Made by a program: the position numbers and the translations under genes. A DNA stretch of 64,000 nt from Geomonas silvestris (GTDB lineage Bacteria; Desulfobacterota; Desulfuromonadia; Geobacterales; Geobacteraceae), in the NCBI RefSeq assembly GCF_014193515.1, contig NZ_BLXX01000012.1, positions 124,001-188,000 on the forward strand, in the 5' to 3' direction. Shown one piece after another: positions 17,893 through 26,602 of the stretch. The notes beneath the pieces were generated by a model. It did not search any database, had not been told where the DNA came from, and saw nothing but the letters and a program-made list of their open reading frames with translations. Every line of letters begins with the position of its first letter. Position 1 is the stretch's first letter.

Positions 17893-18279
17893 CTAAAAGT
17901 TTTCGGCCTTTTGACTCAGTGTTATTGACTGCGCCAGTTCAGATATAGGTTTTATGTAATCATCAGGAGTTATGATCCAGTGAAATTCGCACAGGATATC
18001 GTTATCTTGGGTGTAAAACCAGACATTAAAAAAGCTAAGGTCTTCAGTCGAATTGGCGTTCCACCCATAGATCCTAACAAAATTCCCATTGGCGACCGAG
18101 ATCTCAGCTAGGGAAACCAGATAGTCCAATACAGTGATTCCCGGATAGTAAGTTGACGCTTGCTGTACCTTTCTGATTGCTCTTCGCAATTCCGGTCTCG
18201 ACTCGGTTTTACCGGAAGGGTCATCTGCAAGACCATAATCTGCGGAAGTCTCGAAAAAATGCGTGCTTTTTTGCCCCAT
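17893..18279 (-). CDS. Unrecognised 128-residue protein of the Mu-like element
   Basis: The protein is soluble, with mixed helix and strand. Its first third is polar (ADDPSGKTESRPELRRAIRKVQQAS); the rest has aromatic-rich strands (NFVRIYGWNANSTEDLSFFNVWF, broken by polar turns). GGGAGAAAACT precedes the ATG. It ends 10 bases before the tape-measure start, so the two are co-transcribed. In tailed phages this position is normally held by a tail-assembly chaperone, but no similarity or frameshift site is visible, so that role is only positional. Confidence 0.6.
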   Translation of the reverse strand: MGQKSTHFFETSADYGLADDPSGKTESRPELRRAIRKVQQASTYYPGITVLDYLVSLAEISVANGNFVRIYGWNANSTEDLSFFNVWFYTQDNDILCEFHWIITPDDYIKPISELAQSITLSQKAENF

Positions 18280-18459
18280 AGTTTTCTCCCGTCATAATTG
18301 CAAGAGGGGGGCAGCGCGTAGCTGGGGACCTCTCGACACAATCCCAGGTGGATCATTGACCCGAACCGGTCACCACGAGCCCCTCCGAAGGAGAAGAAGG
18401 GCTGATTCATCGCCTATGACCCACCTACCTCGGCAATGAACCTGAAGCAGCTTGAACCG

Positions 18460-19467
18460 TTAGAGGTTCAAGCCAAGATCCTTTATGCGCTGTTCGATAT
18501 CAGCCAGAGCGGCCAAGGGGTTAAAGGAGGTTCTGGAAATCATCAGGCCCGTGCCTCTACCACTCTCCTGTCCAGCAAAAGCCTTTAAATCAAAGACGGG
18601 GACTTCGGGGCATCTCGGATAGAAGCCCAGCACCTTCTGACCCGGCGCAAGTTTGTTTATGAGGGCGTCCAGTCCCAGGAGCCTCATGTAACCTTCCTTG
18701 AGTTCCTGGCCAGCTTTGACGAATTCGGCGCCGGCGCTTTCCGCCTCGGCTTTGAGGAAGTGGAGCAGGAGAGCCTGTCCGGTCTGTTTCAGGTCGGTAA
18801 GCGTGGCTTTTTCGCTCTCTAGCTTAAGGCTGAGGCCTTTGATGCACTGGTCAGCGTCAGCAACCCTTTTGCTGCACAAGCTCCTGTCCATCTCCTGGAG
18901 CTGGATCTCTCTTTCGACCTCACCCAGCTGCTCCGCAACATCGATCCCCATGGCAGCGTCCGCAAGCAGACTTTCGCGGCGCTGGGAAATCTCCTCCAGG
19001 TTGGGGCCGGAATTCTGCGATATCATCTGGCTCTGCTCCTGAATGGCCTTTTCGAGTGCATTGACCCTGATTGTGGAGGAAGCGACCATCATCTGATGGT
19101 CTTTTACTTCTGCAAGACTTGCTGAGAAGGTAAAGGCGTTGAGTCTGGTCTGAAGGTCGGAAAGCTCTGCACGTAGACGGCCCTCCAACTCTGCGGCCGA
19201 CATCGCTGCCGCAGAGGACTCCTGAAGATTTTCCTTCAAAGCCTTGAGATCCTCACCGTCCCTCCCCGTGATGTCCTGCTCTATGCCGCCCCTACGATGA
19301 ATGAAGCTCTCCAGCCGAGTGCGAGCATCAGCCGCCTTGATCTTCAGGGCCTGCACGTCCCCCACCTGGTTGAGCTCCTGGGTTATTGCTGCGATCCGTT
19401 GTCTCATCGCCTGTTCGCTAGCAATCCTCTCCAAGGCCGATCCTTGCTCTTTTTCCGATTTCTTCAT
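18460..19467 (-). CDS. Long coiled-coil protein of the Mu-like element
   Basis: A 335-residue protein, almost entirely heptad-patterned helix from about 10 to 235 (many Glu/Lys/Leu/Gln; for example LNQVGDVQALKIKAADAR and ALEKAIQEQSQMISQNS), then a compact C-terminal part with VLGFYPRCPEVPVFDLKAF. There is no signal peptide or membrane segment. AAGGAG lies five bases before the ATG. Not recognised; its position between an I-protein-like fragment and the tail genes fits a structural or scaffold role, which is inference only. 18280-18459, between it and the next gene, shows nothing convincing. Confidence 0.65.
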   Translation of the reverse strand: MKKSEKEQGSALERIASEQAMRQRIAAITQELNQVGDVQALKIKAADARTRLESFIHRRGGIEQDITGRDGEDLKALKENLQESSAAAMSAAELEGRLRAELSDLQTRLNAFTFSASLAEVKDHQMMVASSTIRVNALEKAIQEQSQMISQNSGPNLEEISQRRESLLADAAMGIDVAEQLGEVEREIQLQEMDRSLCSKRVADADQCIKGLSLKLESEKATLTDLKQTGQALLLHFLKAEAESAGAEFVKAGQELKEGYMRLLGLDALINKLAPGQKVLGFYPRCPEVPVFDLKAFAGQESGRGTGLMISRTSFNPLAALADIEQRIKDLGLNL

Positions 19468-19514
19468 TTTGTCTCCTTTGTTTGATGAGCCCTTTGGCTA
19501 AACCTTCAGCGATT

Positions 19515-19841
19515 TTACAGTCGCCCCGAGGGGAGCGGCAGCGCCTCCATGAATACCTTTTCCGTGATGCCGAGGTCCTTGCACACTCCCTTTTGATGAG
19601 GCAGCAGTGTTTCGATCATGGCGGCTGCAACGGGATCGCTCTGCGCCTCAGAGGACATTGCCTGCATGAATTCCAGTTCGGTGAGGCCAAGGATCTCACA
19701 CACTTGCCTTTGGACTTCGGTAAAAGAATCTTGACCCTCCGCATTCCGGGCTACCTTGACACCGCCTGTCCGTGCGTCCTCCATTCGCTCCAGAGTTACT
19801 CCTAAATTTTGCATAACTACAACTTCCACTGATGTGAGCAT
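19515..19841 (-). CDS. Small phage protein resembling the C-terminal part of Mu-like I (protease/scaffold) proteins
   Basis: 108 residues. Two related helical motifs, RQVCEILGLTELEFMQA and KGVCKDLGITEKVFMEAL, resemble the repeated element at the C-terminus of Mu-like prophage I proteins, which act as capsid protease and scaffold. The protease part is missing, so this is a fragment or a free-standing version. GGAGGTGG six bases before the ATG argues that it is translated as it stands. It lies downstream of the Mor-like activator, where Mu late genes begin. Confidence 0.55.
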   Translation of the reverse strand: MLTSVEVVVMQNLGVTLERMEDARTGGVKVARNAEGQDSFTEVQRQVCEILGLTELEFMQAMSSEAQSDPVAAAMIETLLPHQKGVCKDLGITEKVFMEALPLPSGRL

Positions 19842-19865
19842 TAATTTCCACCTCCATCTAGCTAT

Positions 19866-20618
19866 TTATGTCTTTAATGTTTGTGTTACTCGCCTCTTAG
19901 CTTCTTCCCTCCGCTGCTCCCTTACTTTCTTAAGGATGTCGTAAATTTGCCTCGGTGTGATGTTATGCTTTGCTGCCAGTTCCCTATGAGATGCACCATT
20001 CTTGAACGATGTGTAAATTTCTGCATTTCTCTCTAATATTGTGTTACCTATCATCGTAGGAATGTAAATATTAGAAATGCCCGCCCAACAATGGGCCAAG
20101 TGCTTGTATATTTTAGTTCCGATGACCATAGCCAGTTGCTGATGCACCCCGTAACGGCAAAGACCTTCTATGACCTCGGTTTCTATGTCTTCAAGAAATT
20201 CTTGGCCAAAGGCCCGATGTTTTTCGTTTCCTGAAGGTGAGTTGGTAGTAGAGCTTACTCTCCTCTGAGAATCCAATCGAATCTGCTCTCTGGTTTTATG
20301 AAGGATTTTACCTATATCCAATACGGACAGGCCATGTTTACATGCAAGGTTTTGGCAACTCCTCCCGTTTTTATACTCTGCGTAAATGTCTATATTTCTC
20401 AGATTATTTTTTTTGCTCAGTTTTTTAGGGATGTAAATAGCCATGCCACCCCATTGGTGCATCAAATGTTCCGAGACTCCTTCTACTATAGCTATCGCTG
20501 ATTCCTTCTTAATACCTTCAAGACAGAGTAGTCGCGCAATTTGAAATTTCAGATCCGTCAAGAACGCTTCCCCGACAGCTCCTTGCTTAGCACGTCCGTT
20601 AAACCTTTCAGTTGCCAT
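19866..20618 (-). CDS. Mor/C-type transcription activator with two fused Mor domains
   Basis: A 250-residue protein made of two copies of a Mor-like domain. The first copy (about 20-120) ends with NIDIYAEYKNGRSCQNLACK, HGLSVLDIGKILHKTREQ. The second (about 140-245) ends with NAEIYTSFKNGASHRELAAK, HNITPRQIYDILKKVREQ. In Mu, Mor is a dimer of about 129 residues that recruits RNA polymerase to the middle promoter. Here dimerisation seems to have been hard-wired into one chain. Both DNA-binding helix-turn-helix units look intact. GAGGGAATA precedes the ATG. It would activate the genes downstream (19841 to 16080). Confidence 0.8.
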   Translation of the reverse strand: MATERFNGRAKQGAVGEAFLTDLKFQIARLLCLEGIKKESAIAIVEGVSEHLMHQWGGMAIYIPKKLSKKNNLRNIDIYAEYKNGRSCQNLACKHGLSVLDIGKILHKTREQIRLDSQRRVSSTTNSPSGNEKHRAFGQEFLEDIETEVIEGLCRYGVHQQLAMVIGTKIYKHLAHCWAGISNIYIPTMIGNTILERNAEIYTSFKNGASHRELAAKHNITPRQIYDILKKVREQRREEAKRRVTQTLKT

Positions 20619-20678
20619 TATTCCCTCGCTTTTTGCCCAATCTGACGATCCCCGCCGATGTAGTCCTACGATCCTGCT

Positions 20679-21269
20679 CTACTTATTTATTCGGTTCCAT
20701 GAGTACCCCGGCGAGGTGCGCCAACTGCAAGAAAAACAGCGATATACCTCCTCGTCCCTCTGATCAAACTGACGCTCCGGCGCGTGGATCATATACCCTC
20801 CGCATTTTCGGCAACGTCCGATGTAAACGGCGACTTTTCTTGGTTTATGGGCATTTAAGCACTTGGTAAAGCTTTGCGAAAGAGGGGCAGATATAGGCTG
20901 AGACTCCTGAAATTCAGGAAACAGAACTGACAGCAGGTCGTCAAGTTCGTCTTCATCAATGAGGCTGTCACCTAGGTCGTCACTATGATAACCAGCTTGC
21001 GTTTGCGAGTAATTGCTATCCTCGTGTTGGAGTTGGTCCAAAGCAAAGATCTCTTCCAGGGTCTGTTGTAAGGAACGAGTAAGAGCAACCTCTATTGGCT
21101 GTGCCTGATCATGCAGGCCGTTACAACCTTTGCAGCGCAGATCACCAGTGCTGGACTCGGAACGCAGGCGATTGACCTCGCAGTTTTTGGCTGTGATCCA
21201 CAAGCACAAGCGGTTGCAGTAGGATGTGTTCAGCCTGATCCATTCATCGGCATTGAGGGCCATGTGCAT
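20679..21269 (-). CDS. Zinc-finger-like protein of the Mu-like element, function unknown
   Basis: A 196-residue protein with two Cys clusters. The N-terminal one is CNRLCLWITAKNC ... CKGC (about 18-49), the C-terminal one is CRKCGGYM ... CFSC (about 153-181), a likely zinc ribbon. The middle is acidic (DDLGDSLIDEDELDDLLSVL). Not recognised. GGAG lies eight bases before the ATG, and only two bases separate it from the preceding gene, so the pair is translationally coupled. A DNA- or RNA-binding regulator is plausible. Confidence 0.6.
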   Translation of the reverse strand: MHMALNADEWIRLNTSYCNRLCLWITAKNCEVNRLRSESSTGDLRCKGCNGLHDQAQPIEVALTRSLQQTLEEIFALDQLQHEDSNYSQTQAGYHSDDLGDSLIDEDELDDLLSVLFPEFQESQPISAPLSQSFTKCLNAHKPRKVAVYIGRCRKCGGYMIHAPERQFDQRDEEVYRCFSCSWRTSPGYSWNRINK

Positions 21270-21271
21270 CT

Positions 21272-21595
21272 TTAGTGCTCCAAGAGACGTTTGATGCGTT
21301 CGTCAAGTAGGTCGATTTCTTCGCTCTGCTGCTCAACGGTTTGAACCAGCCTGTCATACGACTCCTTCTCCATGACGACAAGACCGGCCTGCTCAAAGCA
21401 ATTCAGGACCTTGGAAAGCTTTATAGCTGGTATGGTTCCTTCGTGCCTCCCATCAGCCGGTAGCTGGCCACAGTATTTGCGGTCAAAGTTCATGACTGAA
21501 GTAAGGAGCGGCTTCAACTCCGGGCTGTCCACTATGTTTGTTTGCAATAACCCCATAATCTCAGCCGCTATTTCATTCCATTGCTTCGCTGCCAT
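21272..21595 (-). CDS. Unrecognised 107-residue protein of the Mu-like element
   Basis: Helical throughout: MAAKQWNEIAAEIMGLLQ at the start and a C-terminal coiled coil (SYDRLVQTVEQQSEEIDLLD). It precedes the zinc-finger-like gene by two bases. No known motif is seen. The 180 bases upstream (21596-21777) carry no supported gene. Confidence 0.55.
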   Translation of the reverse strand: MAAKQWNEIAAEIMGLLQTNIVDSPELKPLLTSVMNFDRKYCGQLPADGRHEGTIPAIKLSKVLNCFEQAGLVVMEKESYDRLVQTVEQQSEEIDLLDERIKRLLEH

Positions 21596-21777
21596 GCTGC
21601 CCCCCCTTCAAAACGCCCGCGCATCAGCCGGGCTGATAGATGCGGTTAGGGCCGGTAGCCACAACCGTATTAAAACAGCCTTTAAAATCCCGTCATTTCG
21701 TATTTACCGTCACTCCCCACACCTACCCTGGCCTTGGCTCACAAATGCTTTGTAAAGGTGAAACTTGGTCATTACTT

Positions 21778-22008
21778 CTACCCGGGCAGGGTATTTAAAT
21801 AGACCTCAACCTTTTCCAGGTGCTGAGGGATGGCGGCGAGCTGTTTATTTGCAAGTTCCATGAGTCCCCACCAGTCAACGTCTACTGCATACGATGACTT
21901 GTCAGCTTGAATCTCGGCTGCAAGTTCCATGACCTGGAACAGTGCCTTGATATTACTGAGTTCTCGCTGGCCGATACTCAGTTCTTTTTCTGCTTCTACC
22001 TTTCTCAT
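21778..22008 (-). CDS. Unrecognised 76-residue helical protein of the Mu-like element
   Basis: A small helical protein (KELSIGQRELSNIKALFQVM; WWGLMELANKQLAAIPQHLE). Its ATG shares one base with the TAA stop of the upstream gene, so it is translationally coupled. No family was recognised. Confidence 0.55.
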   Translation of the reverse strand: MRKVEAEKELSIGQRELSNIKALFQVMELAAEIQADKSSYAVDVDWWGLMELANKQLAAIPQHLEKVEVYLNTLPG

Positions 22009-22397
22009 TACTCCCCCTCAGATTTCAGACAAGACTCGCAATGTCTTTTGAAGTAGCTACGCAAGGTGTTTTCCGATGGAACTCGTTTGGCCCCAAACTC
22101 TTCTATCAATTTTTCATGTATTTCTTTGATAGTCAGGAGCTGACCCAAGTCATTGATAAAAGCCCTTAGCTTCAGGTCTCTATCAATTTTCAGCATTCGA
22201 CCACCCTTGCGCGGCAGGAAATTGATATTGCCTGAGTGGATTGCCCCTTGAAACTCAGTTGCAGAACGCTGGGATACAAGATCCAAGGCCGCGCAAAGAA
22301 TTCGAATCCCATCAGCTGCGGTTAAGCCGATCAGGCCACTTACTATTGTCCCCGCATGGGCTTGTATTTCCGTACTGGACAACTTCTTGTTTCGCAT
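22008..22397 (-). CDS. HTH-like protein next to the transposition ATPase
   Basis: 129 residues. The C-terminal half reads as a helix-turn-helix or small winged domain (LTIKEIHEKLIEEFG, then VPSENTLRSYFKRH), with basic residues. The N-terminal half is hydrophobic helix (VSGLIGLTAADGIRILCAAL). It lies 10 bases downstream of the MuB-like gene in the early operon. A DNA-binding accessory role is inferred; no named family is recognised. Confidence 0.55.
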   Translation of the reverse strand: MRNKKLSSTEIQAHAGTIVSGLIGLTAADGIRILCAALDLVSQRSATEFQGAIHSGNINFLPRKGGRMLKIDRDLKLRAFINDLGQLLTIKEIHEKLIEEFGAKRVPSENTLRSYFKRHCESCLKSEGE

Positions 22398-22407
22398 GTT
22401 TTGCCCC

Positions 22408-23259
22408 TTAAATCGCTTCGATAATCTCGGCTGTAACCCGCGGCTCGCCCATCTCTTGGGCTAGGTTCAACGCCCTTGCCGTATAATTATTGACGTGCAG
22501 CGGGTAGGCGTGGGAGACCTTTGTCTTTCCGTCGCGTGCCGTGCTTGTGAGCCTCCGGTCCAGAGCCTTGAACGCTTCTTCATCGAAGATATCCTCTATC
22601 CTTACCCCCACACGCTTGAACTTTGTGGCGAGATAGTCCCGCAGATTCCCGTTGAGGCTTCCCATCTCCACGACTTGGACACGGCGAATCACTTCGCGCA
22701 TGTTGACATGTCGCGCTTCATCAAACTTCTCCTTCAACTCAGGCTGACCAATCAGGATAATCCCAAGCAGTTTCTTGTAGCCATCCTCGAGCTCATAAAA
22801 TCGCTTAAGGTGTTTCAGTGTCGGGATGGTTAAGTCGTGGGCTTCCTCCAGGATCAAGCAAGAGCGGTAGTTGTTTTTCGTCCGGTCCAGCAGCAGCCTT
22901 TGCACCTGTCTGGATTTATCTTCCGGACTCCCTTTAGGTTGTTCGGAAGAGATATCCCTTATGATGGCTTGGCAAAGAGAGGCGACACTTACCTTAGACT
23001 TGTCGATCATCTGGGGATAGATAACCAGGGTGGTGCCGTCCCGCTTAAGCTGCTCTATCACCTTCCGCCTCATGACGCTTTTCCCGCTACCAACCTCCCC
23101 GACAACGGCCAGGAACCCGCTGTGATTGGCGGCGTCCAGCATAGCCGCCTGGACGTAGCGCGCTTCGTCGCTCATGTAGACATCAGCATCCTTTTGAATA
23201 TCGTCGATGAATGGATCGCGGAACAGCTTGAACTGTTTCTTAGCATCTGTTGAAATCAT
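22408..23259 (-). CDS. ExeA/MuB-like AAA+ ATPase (transposition helper)
   Basis: A 283-residue AAA+ ATPase of the ExeA/GspA-like type found beside Mu-like transposases. It opens with FKLFRDPFIDDIQKDADVYM, followed by Walker A GEVGSGKS (about 56-63), Walker B CLILEEAHD (about 134-142), sensor-1-like ILIGQPEL and an arginine-rich NMREVIRRVQVVEM. The family selects target DNA and delivers it to the transposase, using ATP-controlled filaments or rings. Unlike phage Mu B it has no N-terminal HTH domain. GGAGGTAGAG precedes the ATG. It lies 44 bases downstream of the transposase gene in the same transcript. Confidence 0.85.
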   Translation of the reverse strand: MISTDAKKQFKLFRDPFIDDIQKDADVYMSDEARYVQAAMLDAANHSGFLAVVGEVGSGKSVMRRKVIEQLKRDGTTLVIYPQMIDKSKVSVASLCQAIIRDISSEQPKGSPEDKSRQVQRLLLDRTKNNYRSCLILEEAHDLTIPTLKHLKRFYELEDGYKKLLGIILIGQPELKEKFDEARHVNMREVIRRVQVVEMGSLNGNLRDYLATKFKRVGVRIEDIFDEEAFKALDRRLTSTARDGKTKVSHAYPLHVNNYTARALNLAQEMGEPRVTAEIIEAI

Positions 23260-23302
23260 CTCTACCTCCCCACTTAGTGAAATATTTTCCCAAAATCGTG
23301 AC

Positions 23303-24988
23303 TTACCGTGATTGGGCTGCTGTTACTGGCGTCCGCCACTCTTTTCCCGCTGAGAGGAGCGCCACCACCTCATCTGCACGCGCCGCTTCGATGGTCGCTC
23401 CGAATTCCGCACGCAGAGACTGGTTTAGGTCCCTCGTCACTTGCACGTCGGCAGCACGAAGACGTTTAAATAACTCCATAATTGGCAGTTGCTGCGGCAC
23501 TATGGCGCGATCCAGTTCTATCGGTTGCCCTTTTCTGGGGAAGATGGCAAGGTTGTCCACCTTGTCAGCAAACCCCTCGAAGGCATTCAGCCCATAGAAA
23601 GGGGTCTCCTTTTTCCGATCCGGGTCCGTATTGCCGTAGGCCAACGAGTCCATTCGTTTATTTGCCTTCTGGGTTGCCGTTTCCGGCTGTGCTTTATATT
23701 CCTGCCCGATAATGGCCGCATTCACGGAAAATCCACCCAGCTCTGCCGGCAATTTTTCTATAGCCCGTGCCTCGAAACGGCTGTTTTCATAAGCCAATGT
23801 CACTATCCCTTCACGCCATTTAAAGAGATTTTTGATAACCATCACCTTGGCACCATTGGGTATCCCAAAGCTCCGAAGGTTAAACTCTTTATTCTGGAAG
23901 GATATCCGGCCATTTGAAACGGTCCGCTCTTCTTCGGGCTTATTGAGGAGGTCCCGCAATTCCTCACGCGAAGGGAGTTCGCGGAGTTGCTCATTTTGGA
24001 TGCTCAGCCACATCGAGAGCCGAGTGAACCCATGACGGCTGTGTTTTTTAGTTGCGTTGTACCAGAGACAGAATCCGAAGGCCTTGCGGTTGAGATCCTC
24101 CAAGGAACTTGATGGATCGATCCTCAGCCTTGTTTCGAACCACTCCTCCCAGATGTTGTGCGTTACCTCTACCGATCCTTGCCGACGCGAGTTCCCGGTC
24201 TTCCCCGGCAGGATCAGCACGTTGATACCTTCCCAAAAGGGGAGCCCTAGTGCCTTGGCCTTGGCTCGGCAGCCGCCATCCATCAGCATCATTATCGGTA
24301 CCCCCCGGAAAGGGAAACGCCCATCAATCTTCACTTCCCACGCTGAGCAGACGAAATCGAACAGGTTCTCGGCTGTTTCTCCATCTGCCAGGTAGTATTT
24401 GACAAAGAAGAATCCAGAGAAATGGTCGGTGATAACGTATCGCTGCAACGGCGTCTTGATTTTCTTGAAGTTTTCAAGTTTATTTTTATAAAATTCATCT
24501 TCTCGCATTATTGAAATGCCATTGTCTGATAAGTAGTACTGAATACAGGTCGAAACGTCAGCGCTATGAACATGGTTCGGATACAAGCTTCTCATCTCGG
24601 TGTGCGGTGTGGCGCTGTTCTGGCAATTCGTACTCATCTGTTTTTCCCGTAGGTTCCTTTGAACCGTGCCCAGTGAAACCGCTCCTCGATTGATAAAGCC
24701 ATTGTCAATTGCGAATTCCAGCGCGTTCTCCACCGGGGAGATAACCCCCTTGTTCTCTCGCCTGGTTTGTCGGAGGAATGATCCCACCACTTCAAGCTGA
24801 TCATCAGCCAGTATCCGCTTGCCTTTGTCTGCTCGCACCTTGCGGCCGCTAGTGAACCCAAATTCGCGTGCTATCCGCATTGTATGCCCGTAAGAAAGGC
24901 CCCTTGGAAGTCGGAATTTGTCGACGATTTCCCGACGCTCTCCCGGTTTTGCTTCCTGTAATTCAAAAACCATGTCCCTTTGCCACAT
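23303..24988 (-). CDS. Mu-type DDE transposase (integrase core)
   Basis: A 561-residue transposase. An N-terminal DNA-binding part (about 20-120, GLSYGHTMRIAREFGFTSGR) is followed by an rve/RNase H core with Asp144 (HSADVSTC), Asp237 (MMLMDGG) and Glu274 (GSVEVTHNIWEEW), then a beta-barrel-like segment (about 390-430) and a charged tail, the same order as in MuA. It should carry out replicative transposition with the ExeA/MuB-like ATPase encoded downstream. I start at the ATG with GAGGGcaaa just upstream; a TTG 36 bases earlier is possible. It is somewhat shorter than MuA (663). Confidence 0.87.
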   Translation of the reverse strand: MWQRDMVFELQEAKPGERREIVDKFRLPRGLSYGHTMRIAREFGFTSGRKVRADKGKRILADDQLEVVGSFLRQTRRENKGVISPVENALEFAIDNGFINRGAVSLGTVQRNLREKQMSTNCQNSATPHTEMRSLYPNHVHSADVSTCIQYYLSDNGISIMREDEFYKNKLENFKKIKTPLQRYVITDHFSGFFFVKYYLADGETAENLFDFVCSAWEVKIDGRFPFRGVPIMMLMDGGCRAKAKALGLPFWEGINVLILPGKTGNSRRQGSVEVTHNIWEEWFETRLRIDPSSSLEDLNRKAFGFCLWYNATKKHSRHGFTRLSMWLSIQNEQLRELPSREELRDLLNKPEEERTVSNGRISFQNKEFNLRSFGIPNGAKVMVIKNLFKWREGIVTLAYENSRFEARAIEKLPAELGGFSVNAAIIGQEYKAQPETATQKANKRMDSLAYGNTDPDRKKETPFYGLNAFEGFADKVDNLAIFPRKGQPIELDRAIVPQQLPIMELFKRLRAADVQVTRDLNQSLRAEFGATIEAARADEVVALLSAGKEWRTPVTAAQSR

Positions 24989-25054
24989 TTTGCCCTCACT
25001 AACGGAGAATTCACTGCTTCTCAACCCTCAATTAGGAGGGATGCTCGAAGTCGC

Positions 25055-25975
25055 TTACACCTTTTGCGCTTCCTCCCACCTTTCATACTCCTCCAACAGC
25101 TCAGGATTTATGACCGGATCGCCTATCTCTGTTACCACGGTGTCGTAGAGTGCGAGCGTCTGCATTTTCAAATTGTGCACTGTAGAAATTACGGCAGCGC
25201 GCATGCGCGGTGTAAGGTCTACAGGTAACTCATTATGCAGTTCGTTCGGTTCCAGCGCGATCAGCGCCCCCTGGATCAGCACTCGGTATGCCTCGACCCG
25301 CTTTATGAAATTGTCCTCGTCAGGGGTGAGCCCCTTGGAGACCGCTTGAGTCTCAATCTTGATTTCCAGTGCGGCTATTTCCCTTTCCTGGTCACATATC
25401 TTTTTCTGCTTAATCTCCAGGAGCCTATTGGCGGCCGCTTTCGATTTTGCCGCCTCATCCTTGGCCTGCTTGTTTTCGACCACCACTTGTTCAATGAGGT
25501 CTTTGATCTCCTCACGGGAGGCTGATTCTAGGTTGATCACTTTGCCTTCCTTAATTTCCAGACGCTTTTCTTCGGGAAGCGATGCGTACCCGAGGAGATC
25601 CCGGCGGGTGAAGCCGAGAAGTGCAAGAAGTTGCACTTCATCGGGCTCCAGATTTCGAGCAATCTTCAGATCATTGAAGCCCGTCCGGCGCTTGATGCCC
25701 TGCTGCTCAAAATAGTCATCAATGCTCTTAACCCCAGGGATTTTCAGGTAGTTCTTGCTATCTATCAATTGCGCGAGCTGTTTCATTTCCATGAATTCAG
25801 CGAGCAACTGCATTGATCTGAAAGCTTGTATGCGGCCCACTTTTAGTGCACACTCGTGCACTCCTTGAAGGCTCTCTTTCATCTTTTCCATCTCTTGGTC
25901 CGCATCTGCCCGAGCCACACTATAAATTTCATCGACGGCCTGAACTTCCGCCGGCGCTCCCAGTTTCCGCGTCAT
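25055..25975 (-). CDS. Accessory protein of the Mu-like element with coiled coil
   Basis: 306 residues. The N-terminal half is helical, with SIDDYFEQQGIKRRTGFNDLK (read in two parts) and LLALLGFTRRDLLGYASLPEE. The middle, about 165-210, is a coiled coil (QVVVENKQAKDEAAKSKAAA). The C-terminal part is helical. It looks like a DNA-associated accessory protein similar to those preceding transposase genes in Mu-like elements, but I cannot name it. GAGGAG precedes the ATG, whose A is the last base of the upstream stop. Confidence 0.55.
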   Translation of the reverse strand: MTRKLGAPAEVQAVDEIYSVARADADQEMEKMKESLQGVHECALKVGRIQAFRSMQLLAEFMEMKQLAQLIDSKNYLKIPGVKSIDDYFEQQGIKRRTGFNDLKIARNLEPDEVQLLALLGFTRRDLLGYASLPEEKRLEIKEGKVINLESASREEIKDLIEQVVVENKQAKDEAAKSKAAANRLLEIKQKKICDQEREIAALEIKIETQAVSKGLTPDEDNFIKRVEAYRVLIQGALIALEPNELHNELPVDLTPRMRAAVISTVHNLKMQTLALYDTVVTEIGDPVINPELLEEYERWEEAQKV

Positions 25976-26280
25976 TAGTTACTCCTCGTGATGGATATAG
26001 ACTCCAAATCCTGTCGTTTCCTGGCTATCTCACCTTCCAGGTTGCTCTTCACCCTCGCCCAGAAGATGGCCAGTTTCATCCCTAGCCGGTAGGCTCCGCC
26101 AACCTGCTGAACAAAGCCTGCTTCTTCCAAGGTAACCAGGTGGCACATGACAGTACCCAAAGCGATATCTACGGCCCTCCCGATCTCCGGCCCCGTGGCC
26201 AGTTCCTTCTGGGTGGCGAGGAACTCCAGGATTTGAATTGCCTTTGACACTGCTTCAATGCGCCTATACGTCGTTTTCAT
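25975..26280 (-). CDS. IclR-like winged-helix DNA-binding protein
   Basis: A 101-residue protein that is essentially an IclR-type N-terminal winged helix: AVSKAIQILEFLATQKE, ATGPEIGRAVDIALGTVMCH (recognition helix region), LEEAGFVQQVGGAYRLGMKL (wing). The ligand-binding domain of IclR proteins is absent. It probably regulates the element or helps its transposition. GGGGGAC precedes the ATG, and it overlaps the following gene by one base. Confidence 0.75.
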   Translation of the reverse strand: MKTTYRRIEAVSKAIQILEFLATQKELATGPEIGRAVDIALGTVMCHLVTLEEAGFVQQVGGAYRLGMKLAIFWARVKSNLEGEIARKRQDLESISITRSN

Positions 26281-26292
26281 CTATTGTCCCCC

Positions 26293-26526
26293 TTAGGTTC
26301 TCAACCGCTCGCACATCCGGTCATAGCGCTCACCCGCTTGGTCACAGAGCTGGGCGAGTTCAGCCAAGGTCACATCTCCAATGACTTTGCCCATCTCAGC
26401 TACCTCTTGTGCCAACATGTAGAAGGCTGGGCCATTCCATCCTAAGGCGTTCGCGCAGGGCTGTAAGGCTTCGATGATCTCAGACTCCAGCGCCTCAATG
26501 TCCACTCCAGCTTTTTTACCGTCCAT
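26293..26526 (-). CDS. Unrecognised 77-residue protein of the Mu-like element
   Basis: Small, acidic, helical protein (VDIEALESEIIEALQPCANA; VTLAELAQLCDQAGERYDRM). I start at the ATG that has GAGGAAA six bases upstream; a GTG 15 bases earlier overlaps that site. It is followed 12 bases downstream by the winged-helix gene in the same early operon. No family assigned. Confidence 0.55.
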   Translation of the reverse strand: MDGKKAGVDIEALESEIIEALQPCANALGWNGPAFYMLAQEVAEMGKVIGDVTLAELAQLCDQAGERYDRMCERLRT

Positions 26527-26602
26527 TGTCACTTTCCTCACCTAGGTTCACTTGTCGTAGCTTACTTATGCGGGCCAGCAATAGCAGCTCCGAGAAACTG
26601 AC

